Part shown: positions 6,686 through 13,106 of the stretch, in pieces
How the letters are laid out: every line of letters begins with the position of its first letter
Position numbering within the stretch: position 1 is the stretch's first letter
Source of the DNA: Pseudopedobacter sp045629485
GTDB taxonomy: Bacteria > Bacteroidota > Bacteroidia > Sphingobacteriales > Sphingobacteriaceae
Assembly: GCA_045629485.1 (NCBI GenBank)
Contig: JAZQRF010000331.1
Coordinates: 1 to 15,094, forward strand
Length of the DNA stretch: 15,094 nucleotides
Reading direction: 5' to 3'
Translations under genes and position numbers: made by a program
The notes under the pieces: model-generated
Seen by the model: the letters and a program-made list of their open reading frames with translations, nothing else
Told to the model about the DNA's origin: nothing
The model's database searches: none

Positions 6686-7248
6686 TTCAACCGCCTCATT
6701 AACTGTTCTTCTACTTTTTTAAAGAATTGCAGCGGTTTTAGCTGTCGCCAGTTTAACTCATCCAGTTCTCCTCCAAAATTAATGTAGTAATCCAGGTTGA
6801 TAGATTTAAATTCATCGATCACATGCTCTCTGAAATTGACTCCTGCGATCCAGCCGTCGTCTACGTCCTGAAACCACTCTTCGTAATAGCAGTCATCCGA
6901 TGCGTGGAAGTTTAGTACATTTTCACCAAGAAGGATAAATTTATTAATACCCTCGCCAATAATGCTTTCTAAAATCTCGCGTTTGAGGAGCATAATGTCA
7001 TTATTGATGGCATCGTTCCATTCTCCAATCAGCTCAATTATGGCATATTGCCTGTCGTAATCGGCGAAAAGGACTTTTATGTACAAGGTGTTAGATCCAA
7101 AAGAATCCCACTGCGGGTGCAATAGGTAATTGTACACCTGCTTATCATAATAAAACTCGTTGTATTGAGTGTCGTAAAACGGCGAACGTTCGTCTTCAGC
7201 TGCTATATAATCATCACGCCAGCTAAAATAAGGTTCTATTTGATGCAT
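6682..7248 (-). CDS. Uncharacterised acidic, aromatic-rich protein in an operon with murQ
   Basis: 188 residues, starting 4 nt after the murQ stop codon, so the two are almost certainly co-transcribed. I do not recognise a named family. It has no signal peptide or membrane segment and is probably cytosolic. The N-terminal half is unusually rich in Asp, Glu, Tyr and Trp (FYDTQYNEFYYDKQVYNYLL), followed by beta-type segments (TLYIKVLFADYD, QYAIIELIGEWND), a helix (MLLKREILESIIGEGINKFILL), a WFQDVDDGWIAGVNFREHV stretch and a basic C-terminal helix (KKVEEQLMRRLN). The segments after residue 50 look like an alternating alpha/beta fold. The pairing with murQ suggests, but does not show, a link with wall recycling. 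The gene ends within the CTAG shared with the convergent gene, leaving no room for a terminator between them. Confidence 0.8.
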   Translation of the reverse strand: MHQIEPYFSWRDDYIAAEDERSPFYDTQYNEFYYDKQVYNYLLHPQWDSFGSNTLYIKVLFADYDRQYAIIELIGEWNDAINNDIMLLKREILESIIGEGINKFILLGENVLNFHASDDCYYEEWFQDVDDGWIAGVNFREHVIDEFKSINLDYYINFGGELDELNWRQLKPLQFFKKVEEQLMRRLN

Positions 7249-7252
7249 ATTT

Positions 7253-8068
7253 TTATTCTAATGTTGCTAAAAATGCTTCCGATGCTTTTCTAACACTGCC
7301 ATATTTCTTCAAAAGCTCAGCCGCAACTTCTTTACTCAGGCCCGTTTCTTCCATCACCATTTTTGTTCCCCGGTCTACCAGCTTATTATTAGTTAACTGC
7401 ATATCCACCATTTTATTACCCTTCACCTTTCCCAATTTTATCATTACCGCGGTGCTCAGCATATTCAGCACCAGCTTTTGGGCTGTACCGGCTTTCATTC
7501 TTGTAGAACCGGTTAAAAACTCCGGGCCAACAATTACCTCTACAGGATATTTAGCATTTTTAGCAATTTCACTCCCGTTATTACACACGATACATCCTGT
7601 TAAAATACCTTCATTATTAGCTTTCTGTAAACCACCAATTACATATGGGGTTTGGCCCGATGCTGCTATCCCGACCAAAACATCTTTTGAATGGATATGG
7701 TATTGCTGCAAATCCAGCCAGGCTTGTTCGGTATCATCTTCCGCAAATTCTACAGCTTTGCGTATGGCCGAATCTCCACCGGCAATGATCCCAATAACGG
7801 TATCAAAATCTACTCCAAAAGTTGGCGGGCATTCAGAAGCATCTACCACACCCAGCCTGCCGCTGGTACCAGCTCCAATATAAAACAAGCGCCCGCCTTG
7901 TTGCATTCTTTCAACGGTAGCTTCTACTAATTTTTCGATTTGAGGTATAGCTTTTTCTATCGCATAGGGAACAGTTTTGTCTTCTTTATTGATGTTGTAA
8001 AGCAAATCTGAAACAGACATTTTATCAAGATGGTTATAGGCAGATGCTTCTTCAGTTACTTTTTTCAT
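7253..8068 (-). CDS. murQ: N-acetylmuramic acid 6-phosphate etherase
   Basis: Cleaves the D-lactyl ether of MurNAc-6-phosphate to give GlcNAc-6-phosphate and D-lactate in peptidoglycan recycling; it acts in the cytosol. 271 residues (E. coli 298). A SIS sugar-phosphate domain fills most of the protein: GGRLFYIGAGTSGRLGVVD (58-76), AASGQTPYVIGGL, and the signature PEFLTGSTRMKAGTAQK (182-198). The two catalytic acids Glu79 (in DASECPP) and Glu110 (in AVEFAEDD) are present with the same 31-residue spacing as Glu83/Glu114 of E. coli. A small C-terminal helical region (about 225-271) follows. No MurNAc transporter or kinase lies next to it here, so its substrate supply is encoded elsewhere. A promoter lies at 8086-8117. 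The 188-residue gene downstream shares the transcript. Confidence 0.96.
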   Translation of the reverse strand: MKKVTEEASAYNHLDKMSVSDLLYNINKEDKTVPYAIEKAIPQIEKLVEATVERMQQGGRLFYIGAGTSGRLGVVDASECPPTFGVDFDTVIGIIAGGDSAIRKAVEFAEDDTEQAWLDLQQYHIHSKDVLVGIAASGQTPYVIGGLQKANNEGILTGCIVCNNGSEIAKNAKYPVEVIVGPEFLTGSTRMKAGTAQKLVLNMLSTAVMIKLGKVKGNKMVDMQLTNNKLVDRGTKMVMEETGLSKEVAAELLKKYGSVRKASEAFLATLE

Positions 8069-8085
8069 GTTATTTAAGAATTTAG

Positions 8086-8117
8086 CAAAGGTCGGGAAAT
8101 ATTCAATCTTACCGAAA
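8086..8117 (-). promoter_or_regulatory. Promoter for murQ
   Basis: On the minus strand GACCTTTG (8093-8086) matches the Bacteroidota -7 box TAnnTTTG except for its first base. A TTTC (8117-8114) lies 20 nt upstream as a near-match to the -33 TTTG. It ends 18 bp before the murQ ATG, giving a very short leader. Confidence 0.5.
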
Positions 8118-8127
8118 ATTATATTGG

Positions 8128-8159
8128 TTTTTTTAAATCTTCATGGGAAGATCAAAAAA
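8128..8159. repeat. AT-rich inverted repeat between divergent murQ and S41 protease promoters
   Basis: ATCTTC (8137-8142) and GAAGAT (8147-8152) form a perfect 6-bp stem with an ATGG loop. It is extended by a T-run (8128-8134) opposite an A-run (8154-8159) with a small bulge. It sits upstream of both promoters (murQ -33 at 8114-8117, protease -33 at 8190-8193). The T-run precedes the stem and the A-run follows it, so it is not a terminator for either strand's genes. It could be an operator or simply a structured AT-rich spacer. Confidence 0.4.
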
Positions 8160-8189
8160 GAGTAAAATATTTCAAATCATGGACCAGAA

Positions 8190-8223
8190 TTTGCATTTTC
8201 TAACATACTAGTAACTACATTTG
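8190..8223 (+). promoter_or_regulatory. Promoter for the S41 protease gene
   Basis: TACATTTG (8216-8223) is a perfect TAnnTTTG -7 box, and TTTG (8190-8193) lies 22 nt upstream, a slightly long spacer. A start near 8229 would leave about ten leader nucleotides before the ATG at 8239. The TTG at 8221 that could extend the protein is the end of this -7 box and should not be used as the start. Confidence 0.55.
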
Positions 8224-8238
8224 TGTAGAATATTTTTA

Positions 8239-9858
8239 ATGAAATCTCTAACCAAAATTCTCTTATTTTTTTGCGCTTTATCTGTTATCCTGTTTTTGGG
8301 TTTTTTCCTTGGAACCCGCTATACAGAAGACAGGGATGGGAACGGTATGATCTCTTTAAACTTTGGAAAAGACAACAAAGTAAATAAGATCTTAAACCTC
8401 ATCAGGAAAAGCTATGTAGATTCTGTAAATGTAGATTCTATGGAGGACTTGGCCATAAACGAGATCCTTAGGAATCTTGATCCGCACTCTCTTTATCTGC
8501 CCCCAACTCTTGCAAAAGAACAATCAGAAAACCTGGAAGGAAATTTCGAGGGAATTGGAATCGAATATTATTTGCTCTCTGATACGCTGTTTGTAACCCA
8601 TGTAAGAAATGGTGGGCCTTCAGAAAAAGCTGGATTACTTAAAGGAGATAAAATTATTGCTGTGAATGGCGAGTCGTTGCCAGGGAAGGGGCTACTGGCT
8701 AATAATGTAATCAATAAGCTAAAAGGGAAAAAAGGCAGCAAAGTAGAAGTATCTGTTTTAAGAAGTTTTGATCTTAAACCCTTAAATATTGAAATCATCC
8801 GCGATAGAATCGTGGTAAGCAGTATTGATGCCGCCTACCTGATTAACCCTGCTACAGGATTTATAAAAATCAGCAAGTTTGGCGCCAATACCGATGAAGA
8901 CTTTGTAGAGGAGCTTACCCGGTTAGAAAAGAGAGGAATGAAAAACCTTATCCTTGATTTACGTGGAAATGGGGGAGGTTACCTAAACTCGGCCACCAGC
9001 CTTGCAGATCAGTTTTTAGAAGACGGAAAGTTAATCGTATACACAAAAGGTTTGCATGAGCCCCGAACAGATTATAATGCCACCAGTGAAGGTTTATTCG
9101 AAAAGGGAAAGCTCGTAATTTTAATTGATGAGGGAACAGCGTCTGCCAGCGAAGTGGTTGCTGGTGCCGTTCAGGATTTAGACAGGGGGATCATCGTAGG
9201 CAGAAGGTCATTCGGTAAAGGATTGGTACAGGAGCAATTCGCATTTGATGATGGATCTGCTATGAACCTGACTGTTGCAAGGTATTATACTCCGTCAGGC
9301 AGGTCTATTCAAAAATCATATGAAAAGGGGGCGAAGGAGTATAGAGACGAATTGAATAAGCGTTTTGTGAAAGGTGAATACATTTCTTTGGATAGCGTGA
9401 ATGCCGATACAACATTTTCAAGCCCTGCACAAAAGTTTAAAACCGAAAAAGGCAGAATAGTGTATGGCGGTGGTGGAATCATGCCGGATTACTTTATCCC
9501 CCTGGACACTTCTTTTTATAGTCCTTTTTACAAAAAAGTAAATGCCAGCTCCTTATTGCCGGAATTTGTTTACAGGAAATTATTAGCCGATAAAAAAGTT
9601 TCTGCATACCCTAATGCTGATGAGTTTAACCGTAACTTCTCAGTAAGCGATGATGTGGTGAAGAGCTTTATTTCTTTTGCAGAAAAAAATATAGAAGTTA
9701 AACCTGCCGATTTGCAGTTATCCATCCCAAAAATAAAAAAGGAGATGAAAGCAATGCTGGCAAGGTATTATTTTAAAGAAGAAGGTTTTTATAGTGTACT
9801 GAACAGCAGCGACCCGGCTGTGTTGAAAGCCTTAGAGCTGTTAAAAACTACAGAATAA
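8239..9858 (+). CDS. S41-family C-terminal processing peptidase (CtpA/Prc type)
   Basis: 539 residues from the ATG at 8239. An N-terminal hydrophobic segment (about 7-25) is a signal anchor or signal peptide, placing the enzyme in the periplasm. A short helical region (about 45-95, with the LDPHSLYLPP motif typical of the family) precedes a PDZ domain (about 98-180, GNFEGIGIEY and AGLLKGDKIIAVNG). The S41 catalytic core (about 185-370) follows, with FIKISKFGANT, the LDLRGNGGGYL loop, nucleophile Ser302 in GTASASEV, general base Lys327 in SFGKG and Gln331. The 25-residue Ser-Lys spacing is that of the family. A C-terminal extension of about 170 residues, common in Bacteroidota members, ends the protein. 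Such enzymes trim the C-termini of exported proteins; the target here is unknown. It is a single-gene unit divergent from murQ and ended by the terminator at 9944. Confidence 0.94.
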   Translation: MKSLTKILLFFCALSVILFLGFFLGTRYTEDRDGNGMISLNFGKDNKVNKILNLIRKSYVDSVNVDSMEDLAINEILRNLDPHSLYLPPTLAKEQSENLEGNFEGIGIEYYLLSDTLFVTHVRNGGPSEKAGLLKGDKIIAVNGESLPGKGLLANNVINKLKGKKGSKVEVSVLRSFDLKPLNIEIIRDRIVVSSIDAAYLINPATGFIKISKFGANTDEDFVEELTRLEKRGMKNLILDLRGNGGGYLNSATSLADQFLEDGKLIVYTKGLHEPRTDYNATSEGLFEKGKLVILIDEGTASASEVVAGAVQDLDRGIIVGRRSFGKGLVQEQFAFDDGSAMNLTVARYYTPSGRSIQKSYEKGAKEYRDELNKRFVKGEYISLDSVNADTTFSSPAQKFKTEKGRIVYGGGGIMPDYFIPLDTSFYSPFYKKVNASSLLPEFVYRKLLADKKVSAYPNADEFNRNFSVSDDVVKSFISFAEKNIEVKPADLQLSIPKIKKEMKAMLARYYFKEEGFYSVLNSSDPAVLKALELLKTTE

Positions 9859-9865
9859 GCAAACT

Positions 9866-9893
9866 GTTGGTTGAGGTTTGATAGCCAACCAAC
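9866..9893. repeat. Hairpin just after the S41 protease gene
   Basis: GTTGGTT (9866-9872) and AACCAAC (9887-9893) form a 7-bp stem around a 14-nt loop, 8 bp after the stop codon. There is no T-tract behind it, so it is more likely an mRNA 3'-end stabiliser or chance than a terminator; the true terminator is 50 bp further on. Confidence 0.35.
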
Positions 9894-9943
9894 GAGGATT
9901 ATTTACGCAATATTCTTAAGTAGAAGACTTAATTATAGAGATG

Positions 9944-9966
9944 AAAAGCCGGCTTAACCGGCTTTT
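9944..9966. terminator. Bidirectional Rho-independent terminator
   Basis: AAAAGCCGG (9944-9952), a 5-nt loop and CCGGCTTTT (9958-9966) make a 9-bp stem. It is GC-rich at the tip and A/T-rich at the base, so it reads as stem plus T-run in both directions. It lies between the converging S41 protease gene and the der-lipoprotein operon and should end both transcripts; it touches the stop codon of the latter within 2 bp. Confidence 0.88.
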
Positions 9967-9967
9967 A

Positions 9968-10153
9968 TTATTGAGAATTTGTTTGTATAATCGAATTGTT
10001 TTCCTGAACTACGGTATCCTGCAAAGCATCATTTAACAAAGAATCAGCTTTCGCCTGATTGATAGAATCAATCACCTTTTCCTTTTCCGCATCATTATTA
10101 CAAGACACCAGGCTTAAAGAAACCAGGGTAAATATCAGTAAAAGCCTTTTCAT
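9968..10153 (-). CDS. Very small lipoprotein, function unknown
   Basis: 61 residues. The N-terminus is a classic lipoprotein signal: basic MKR, a hydrophobic stretch LLLIFTLVSLSL and the lipobox LVSC with the acylated Cys at 18. The mature part is only about 43 residues, polar and charged, with an acidic/helical stretch (AEKEKVIDSINQAKADSL) and an Asn/Gln-rich tail. It starts 9 bp after the der stop codon, so it is read in the same transcript. No family was recognised; short lipoproteins of this type are common and poorly conserved in Bacteroidota. The signal peptide and tight spacing make a real gene likely. Confidence 0.75.
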   Translation of the reverse strand: MKRLLLIFTLVSLSLVSCNNDAEKEKVIDSINQAKADSLLNDALQDTVVQENNSIIQTNSQ

Positions 10154-10162
10154 CCTTTAATA

Positions 10163-11464
10163 TTATTTTTGTCTGAAAAAGATTTGAATGGGAACACCAC
10201 TAAAATCAAAATGCTCTCTCAATTTATTTTCAATAAACCTTTTGTAAGGTTCTTTAATATACTGAGGTAAGTTACAGAAGAAGGCAAACATTGGTGATGA
10301 TGCATTAATCTGGGTGATGTATTTGATCTTGATATGTTTTCCTTTTGTTGCCGGTGGAGGCGTTTTTTCTATAATAGGCAATAACACATCATTCAGCTTA
10401 GAGGTCGGCACCTTTTTAACCTTATTTTCATAAACTTTTAAAGCAGCTTCAACAGTTTTGAAAATACGTTGTTTTTCTGTTACAGAAGTAAAGATAATAG
10501 GCACATCAGTAAAGGGAGCTAATTTTTCATGAATTTTAGCTTCAAATTCTTTCGCAGTTTTATGGTCTTTTTCTACAATATCCCATTTATTTACTACGAT
10601 AACCACCCCTTTTTTGTTCTTCTCTGCTAAATGGAAAATGTTGATATCCTGGGCTTCTATCCCTTCTGTGGCATCAATCATTAAAATAATAACATCCGAT
10701 TCTTCCAAAGCCTTAATGGTTCTCATTACCGAGTAGAATTCTATATTCTCTCTCACCTTGGTTTTCTTACGTAAACCTGCAGTGTCAATCAGCATAAACT
10801 CGTGTCCAAACTGGTTGTAATGAATATGTATAGAATCTCTGGTAGTCCCAGCAATAGGCGTTACAATATTCCTGTCTCTTCCAATTAAAGCATTAATCAT
10901 GGATGATTTACCTACGTTTGGCTTACCTACAATTGCAAAAGCAGGCAGTTCATTCACTTTAGCCTCTTCTTCTTCGAAAGTTTCGATAATGGCATCCAAT
11001 AACTCGCCTGTACCAGAACCAGACATCGAAGAAATACAATAGATTTCTCCCAGGCCTAAGCTGTAAAATTCAGAAGCATCAGATTGTAACTGGAAATTAT
11101 CTACTTTATTTACTGCAACAAAGACAGGTTTGGTGCTTTTACGAAGAATTTTGGCAATATCATCGTCCAGGTCGGTTATCCCTGTAATCACATCAACCAT
11201 AAAAACGATAGTAGATGCCTCTTCTATCGCGATTAATACTTGCTCCCTAATGGCAGCTTCAAAAACGTCTTCCGAATTGGCTACATAGCCGCCCGTGTCA
11301 ATTACGGTAAAGTGTTTATCCGTCCATTCGGCTACACCGTAATGGCGGTCGCGGGTTACCCCGCTCATATCGTCTACAATCGCTTTACGTGTTTCTGTAA
11401 GCCTGTTGTACAATGTTGATTTTCCCACGTTCGGTCTCCCGACGATCGCTACTATATTACTCAT
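10163..11464 (-). CDS. der: Ribosome-assembly GTPase Der (EngA)
   Basis: Essential double GTPase needed for maturation of the 50S ribosomal subunit. 433 residues, normal for the family. The first G domain (about 3-165) has GRPNVGKST (9-17), DTGG (56-59) and NKVD (119-122). The acidic linker FEEEEAK joins it to the second G domain (about 174-345), with GKPNVGKSS (180-188), DTAG (227-230) and NKWD (292-295). The C-terminal KH-like RNA-binding domain (about 352-433) has the usual GKHIKIKY and FSGVPIQIFFR segments. All motifs are intact. The gene has its own -7 box (11515-11522), although era lies upstream in the same direction. The small lipoprotein gene follows in the same transcript. Confidence 0.98.
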   Translation of the reverse strand: MSNIVAIVGRPNVGKSTLYNRLTETRKAIVDDMSGVTRDRHYGVAEWTDKHFTVIDTGGYVANSEDVFEAAIREQVLIAIEEASTIVFMVDVITGITDLDDDIAKILRKSTKPVFVAVNKVDNFQLQSDASEFYSLGLGEIYCISSMSGSGTGELLDAIIETFEEEEAKVNELPAFAIVGKPNVGKSSMINALIGRDRNIVTPIAGTTRDSIHIHYNQFGHEFMLIDTAGLRKKTKVRENIEFYSVMRTIKALEESDVIILMIDATEGIEAQDINIFHLAEKNKKGVVIVVNKWDIVEKDHKTAKEFEAKIHEKLAPFTDVPIIFTSVTEKQRIFKTVEAALKVYENKVKKVPTSKLNDVLLPIIEKTPPPATKGKHIKIKYITQINASSPMFAFFCNLPQYIKEPYKRFIENKLREHFDFSGVPIQIFFRQK

Positions 11465-11514
11465 AATTTATTCTTTTCCCAGCCTTATCTTGCCGGCATA
11501 ATTTGATAATTCTG

Positions 11515-11522
11515 CAAAGGTA
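11515..11522 (-). promoter_or_regulatory. Promoter -7 box for der
   Basis: On the minus strand TACCTTTG (11522-11515) is a perfect match to the Bacteroidota -7 box TAnnTTTG, 50 bp before the der ATG. I do not see a clear -33 TTTG at 19-21 nt upstream, so the call rests on the -7 element. It implies der can be transcribed separately from era. Confidence 0.5.
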
Positions 11523-11585
11523 GTTAAATTAATCGGTTAAGATGCTTGAAGTACCGAGTCTGGTGAAGTGTATCTCCACTCCTCC

Positions 11586-11605
11586 AGCTTTGGTCGTCTA
11601 AAGCT
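11586..11605. repeat. Small hairpin between era and der
   Basis: AGCTTT (11586-11591) and AAAGCT (11600-11605) pair across an 8-nt loop, 19 bp after the era stop codon. There is no T-tract on the minus strand afterwards, so it is at best a weak 3'-end structure. No convincing terminator for era is seen in 11465-11623. Confidence 0.3.
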
Positions 11606-11623
11606 TCAGTCTAATCTTCCGAC

Positions 11624-12505
11624 TTAATGCTCTTCATACCCAAAACTCTTCAAATAATTACTCCTGTTTCTCCAGTCAGGAATAACCTTTACAAAAATCT
11701 CCAGGAAAACCTTTTTCTGTAAGAATTCTTCCATGTCTTTACGGGCATAGGTCCCTACTTTTTTAAGCATGGCGCCGCCGGGTCCAATCAGAATATTTTT
11801 TTGTGAATCTCTTTCTACTACAATTTCGGCACTGATACGGATGATGTCCTTTGCCTCTTTAAAAGCAGTGATAATAACCTCTGTGCTATACGGTATCTCC
11901 TTTTTGTAGAATTTAAAGATTTTTTCTCTAATCATTTCAGAAACGAAAAAGCGTTCTGTCCTGGTAGTTAACTCATCTTTTTCGTAATAAGGGGGGTGTA
12001 CCGGAAGATTTTCAAGAATGAAATCCATAATAGGCTCTACATTGTAGTTATGCAGTGCAGAGATCCCCAGGATGGCTTCCGGATTTAATTTTTCTTTCCA
12101 GTAATTTATTTTCTCATCAACCTGGCCCTGGTTAGATTCATCAATTTTATTGATGATGACCATGAGCTTAGCGGTAGATTTTGTGATTTTTTCCAATACA
12201 TCCTGCTCATCGTGTTTTTCGTTAATGTCGGTAACAAATAGCAGGATGTCGGCATCTTCTAAAGACCCTTCTACTGCATCCATCATGGTTTCCTGGAGCT
12301 TATAGGCAGGTTTGATTATCCCAGGTGTGTCCGAAAAAACCATTTGATAATCTTCCTGGTTTACAATTCCTATAATCCGGTGTCTGGTAGTTTGAGCCTT
12401 TGGCGTAATAATTGCCATTTTCTCTCCTACCAAAGTATTCATTAATGTTGATTTACCTGCATTGGGTTTTCCAATGATGCTTATAAAGCCTGCTTTATGC
12501 GACAT
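11624..12505 (-). CDS. era: Ribosome-assembly GTPase Era
   Basis: GTPase that binds the 3' end of 16S rRNA and checks 30S subunit assembly. 293 residues, the usual length. The G domain (about 4-170) carries GKPNAGKS (12-19), a switch threonine near 40 (KAQTTRHRI), DTPG (59-62), NKID (119-122) and the SAL G5 motif (149-151). The KH RNA-binding domain (about 185-293) has VERDSQKNILIGPGGAMLKK with the GPGG turn at 241-244 and the typical end FVKVIPDWRN. All motifs are intact. The ATG at 12505 gives the expected N-terminus MSHKAGFISIIGKPN. It lies upstream of der, another ribosome GTPase, and divergent from the initiator tRNA gene, a translation-related neighbourhood. Confidence 0.98.
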   Translation of the reverse strand: MSHKAGFISIIGKPNAGKSTLMNTLVGEKMAIITPKAQTTRHRIIGIVNQEDYQMVFSDTPGIIKPAYKLQETMMDAVEGSLEDADILLFVTDINEKHDEQDVLEKITKSTAKLMVIINKIDESNQGQVDEKINYWKEKLNPEAILGISALHNYNVEPIMDFILENLPVHPPYYEKDELTTRTERFFVSEMIREKIFKFYKKEIPYSTEVIITAFKEAKDIIRISAEIVVERDSQKNILIGPGGAMLKKVGTYARKDMEEFLQKKVFLEIFVKVIPDWRNRSNYLKSFGYEEH

Positions 12506-12525
12506 TCAATTTATTTTAAAATTCA

Positions 12526-12557
12526 TTTGCAATACAAAGAAACGAATTATATCTTTG
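12526..12557 (+). promoter_or_regulatory. Promoter for the tRNA-Met(i)/tRNA-Glu transcript
   Basis: TTTG (12526-12529), a 20-nt spacer and TATCTTTG (12550-12557) form the best Bacteroidota-type promoter in the window. It would start a transcript about 100 nt before the mature 5' end of the initiator tRNA, so a long leader must be removed by RNase P. It overlaps the divergent era promoter. Confidence 0.7.
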
Positions 12558-12566
12558 CAGTCCAAT
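12535..12566 (-). promoter_or_regulatory. Probable promoter for era
   Basis: On the minus strand ATTG (12566-12563), a 20-nt spacer and TTTCTTTG (12542-12535) give a moderate match to TTTG-N20-TAnnTTTG, 29 bp before the era ATG. It overlaps the tRNA promoter almost completely, with the two -7 boxes facing each other 7 bp apart. Confidence 0.4.
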
Positions 12567-12662
12567 TTAGGAGTTCATTTGTTTCTAAAGCGGCAATAAA
12601 AAAAGAGAAAGCAGAACGTGTTTTCTGTACAAACTGAAAGATTTAAACGCTAAAAAATATAG

Positions 12663-12735
<73 letters not shown>

Positions 12736-12738
12736 CCT

Positions 12739-12766
12739 AAAGAGTTTGAAAGACAACTCTTTTTTT
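12739..12766 (+). terminator. Terminator-like hairpin between the two tRNA genes
   Basis: AAAGAGTT (12739-12746), an 8-nt loop and AACTCTTT (12755-12762) form an 8-bp stem with two G-C pairs, followed by T residues to 12766 (seven Ts from 12760). The T-run ends exactly one base before tRNA-Glu. It may give partial termination after the initiator tRNA or act as a processing spacer. tRNA-Glu has no clear promoter of its own, so full termination here is unlikely. Confidence 0.55.
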
Positions 12767-12838
12767 GGCCCGTTCGTCTAGGGGTTAGGACGCCAGATTT
12801 TCATTCTGGAAACAGGGGTTCGATTCCCCTACGGGCTA
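12767..12838 (+). tRNA. tRNA-Glu (anticodon TTC)
   Basis: 72-nt cloverleaf. The acceptor stem GGCCCGT/ACGGGCT is fully paired, counting a G1-U72 wobble. The D arm is GTCT...GGAC, the anticodon stem CCAGA/TCTGG around the loop TTTTCAT (anticodon TTC), the T stem AGGGG/CCCCT with loop TTCGATT, and A73 ends the sequence. CCA is not encoded (CA follows). It lies 31 nt after the initiator tRNA and is probably on the same transcript. Confidence 0.96.
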
Positions 12839-12853
12839 CATTAAATCTAAAAC

Positions 12854-12883
12854 CCTCTGTAATTCAAACTACAGAGGTTTTTT
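12854..12883 (+). terminator. Rho-independent terminator of the tRNA operon
   Basis: CCTCTGTA (12854-12861), an 8-nt loop and TACAGAGG (12870-12877) form a perfect 8-bp stem followed by six Ts (12878-12883), 15 bp after tRNA-Glu. Confidence 0.9.
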
Positions 12884-13001
12884 GTTATTACTGGTAATCA
12901 TTATTCTGATAATCAAGGCTAACATTTCCCTCCTCTAAACCAATTTCTTTATCTCCTTTACTACTCGTGACTTATTCATCGCTTAAATTATTTTCATAAA
13001 T

Positions 13002-13016
13002 GACTAGCGCTAAGTC
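13002..13016. repeat. Short near-palindrome upstream of the lipoprotein gene
   Basis: GACT-AGCGCT-A-AGTC is symmetrical apart from one extra A. It lies about 90 bp before the ATG at 13107, where an operator could sit, but no regulator is known and the length is within chance. The rest of 12884-13106 is AT-rich with only poor matches to a promoter (for example AATCTTTA near 13079-13086). Confidence 0.2.
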
Positions 13017-13106
13017 TAAAAAGCTATTATCCTACCATTTTGTTAACTGGCACATCAATTGTGAAAATCAAACAATATAATCTTTACATTACAGAATTTT
13101 GTTACT

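Noticed and set aside
7452..7883. 143-codon plus-strand ORF
   Set aside because: Antisense shadow of murQ, which has intact catalytic residues; codon bias of the minus strand creates it.
9866..9893. Terminator for the S41 protease gene
   Set aside because: The stem is good but no T-run follows; the bidirectional structure at 9944-9966 is the convincing terminator.
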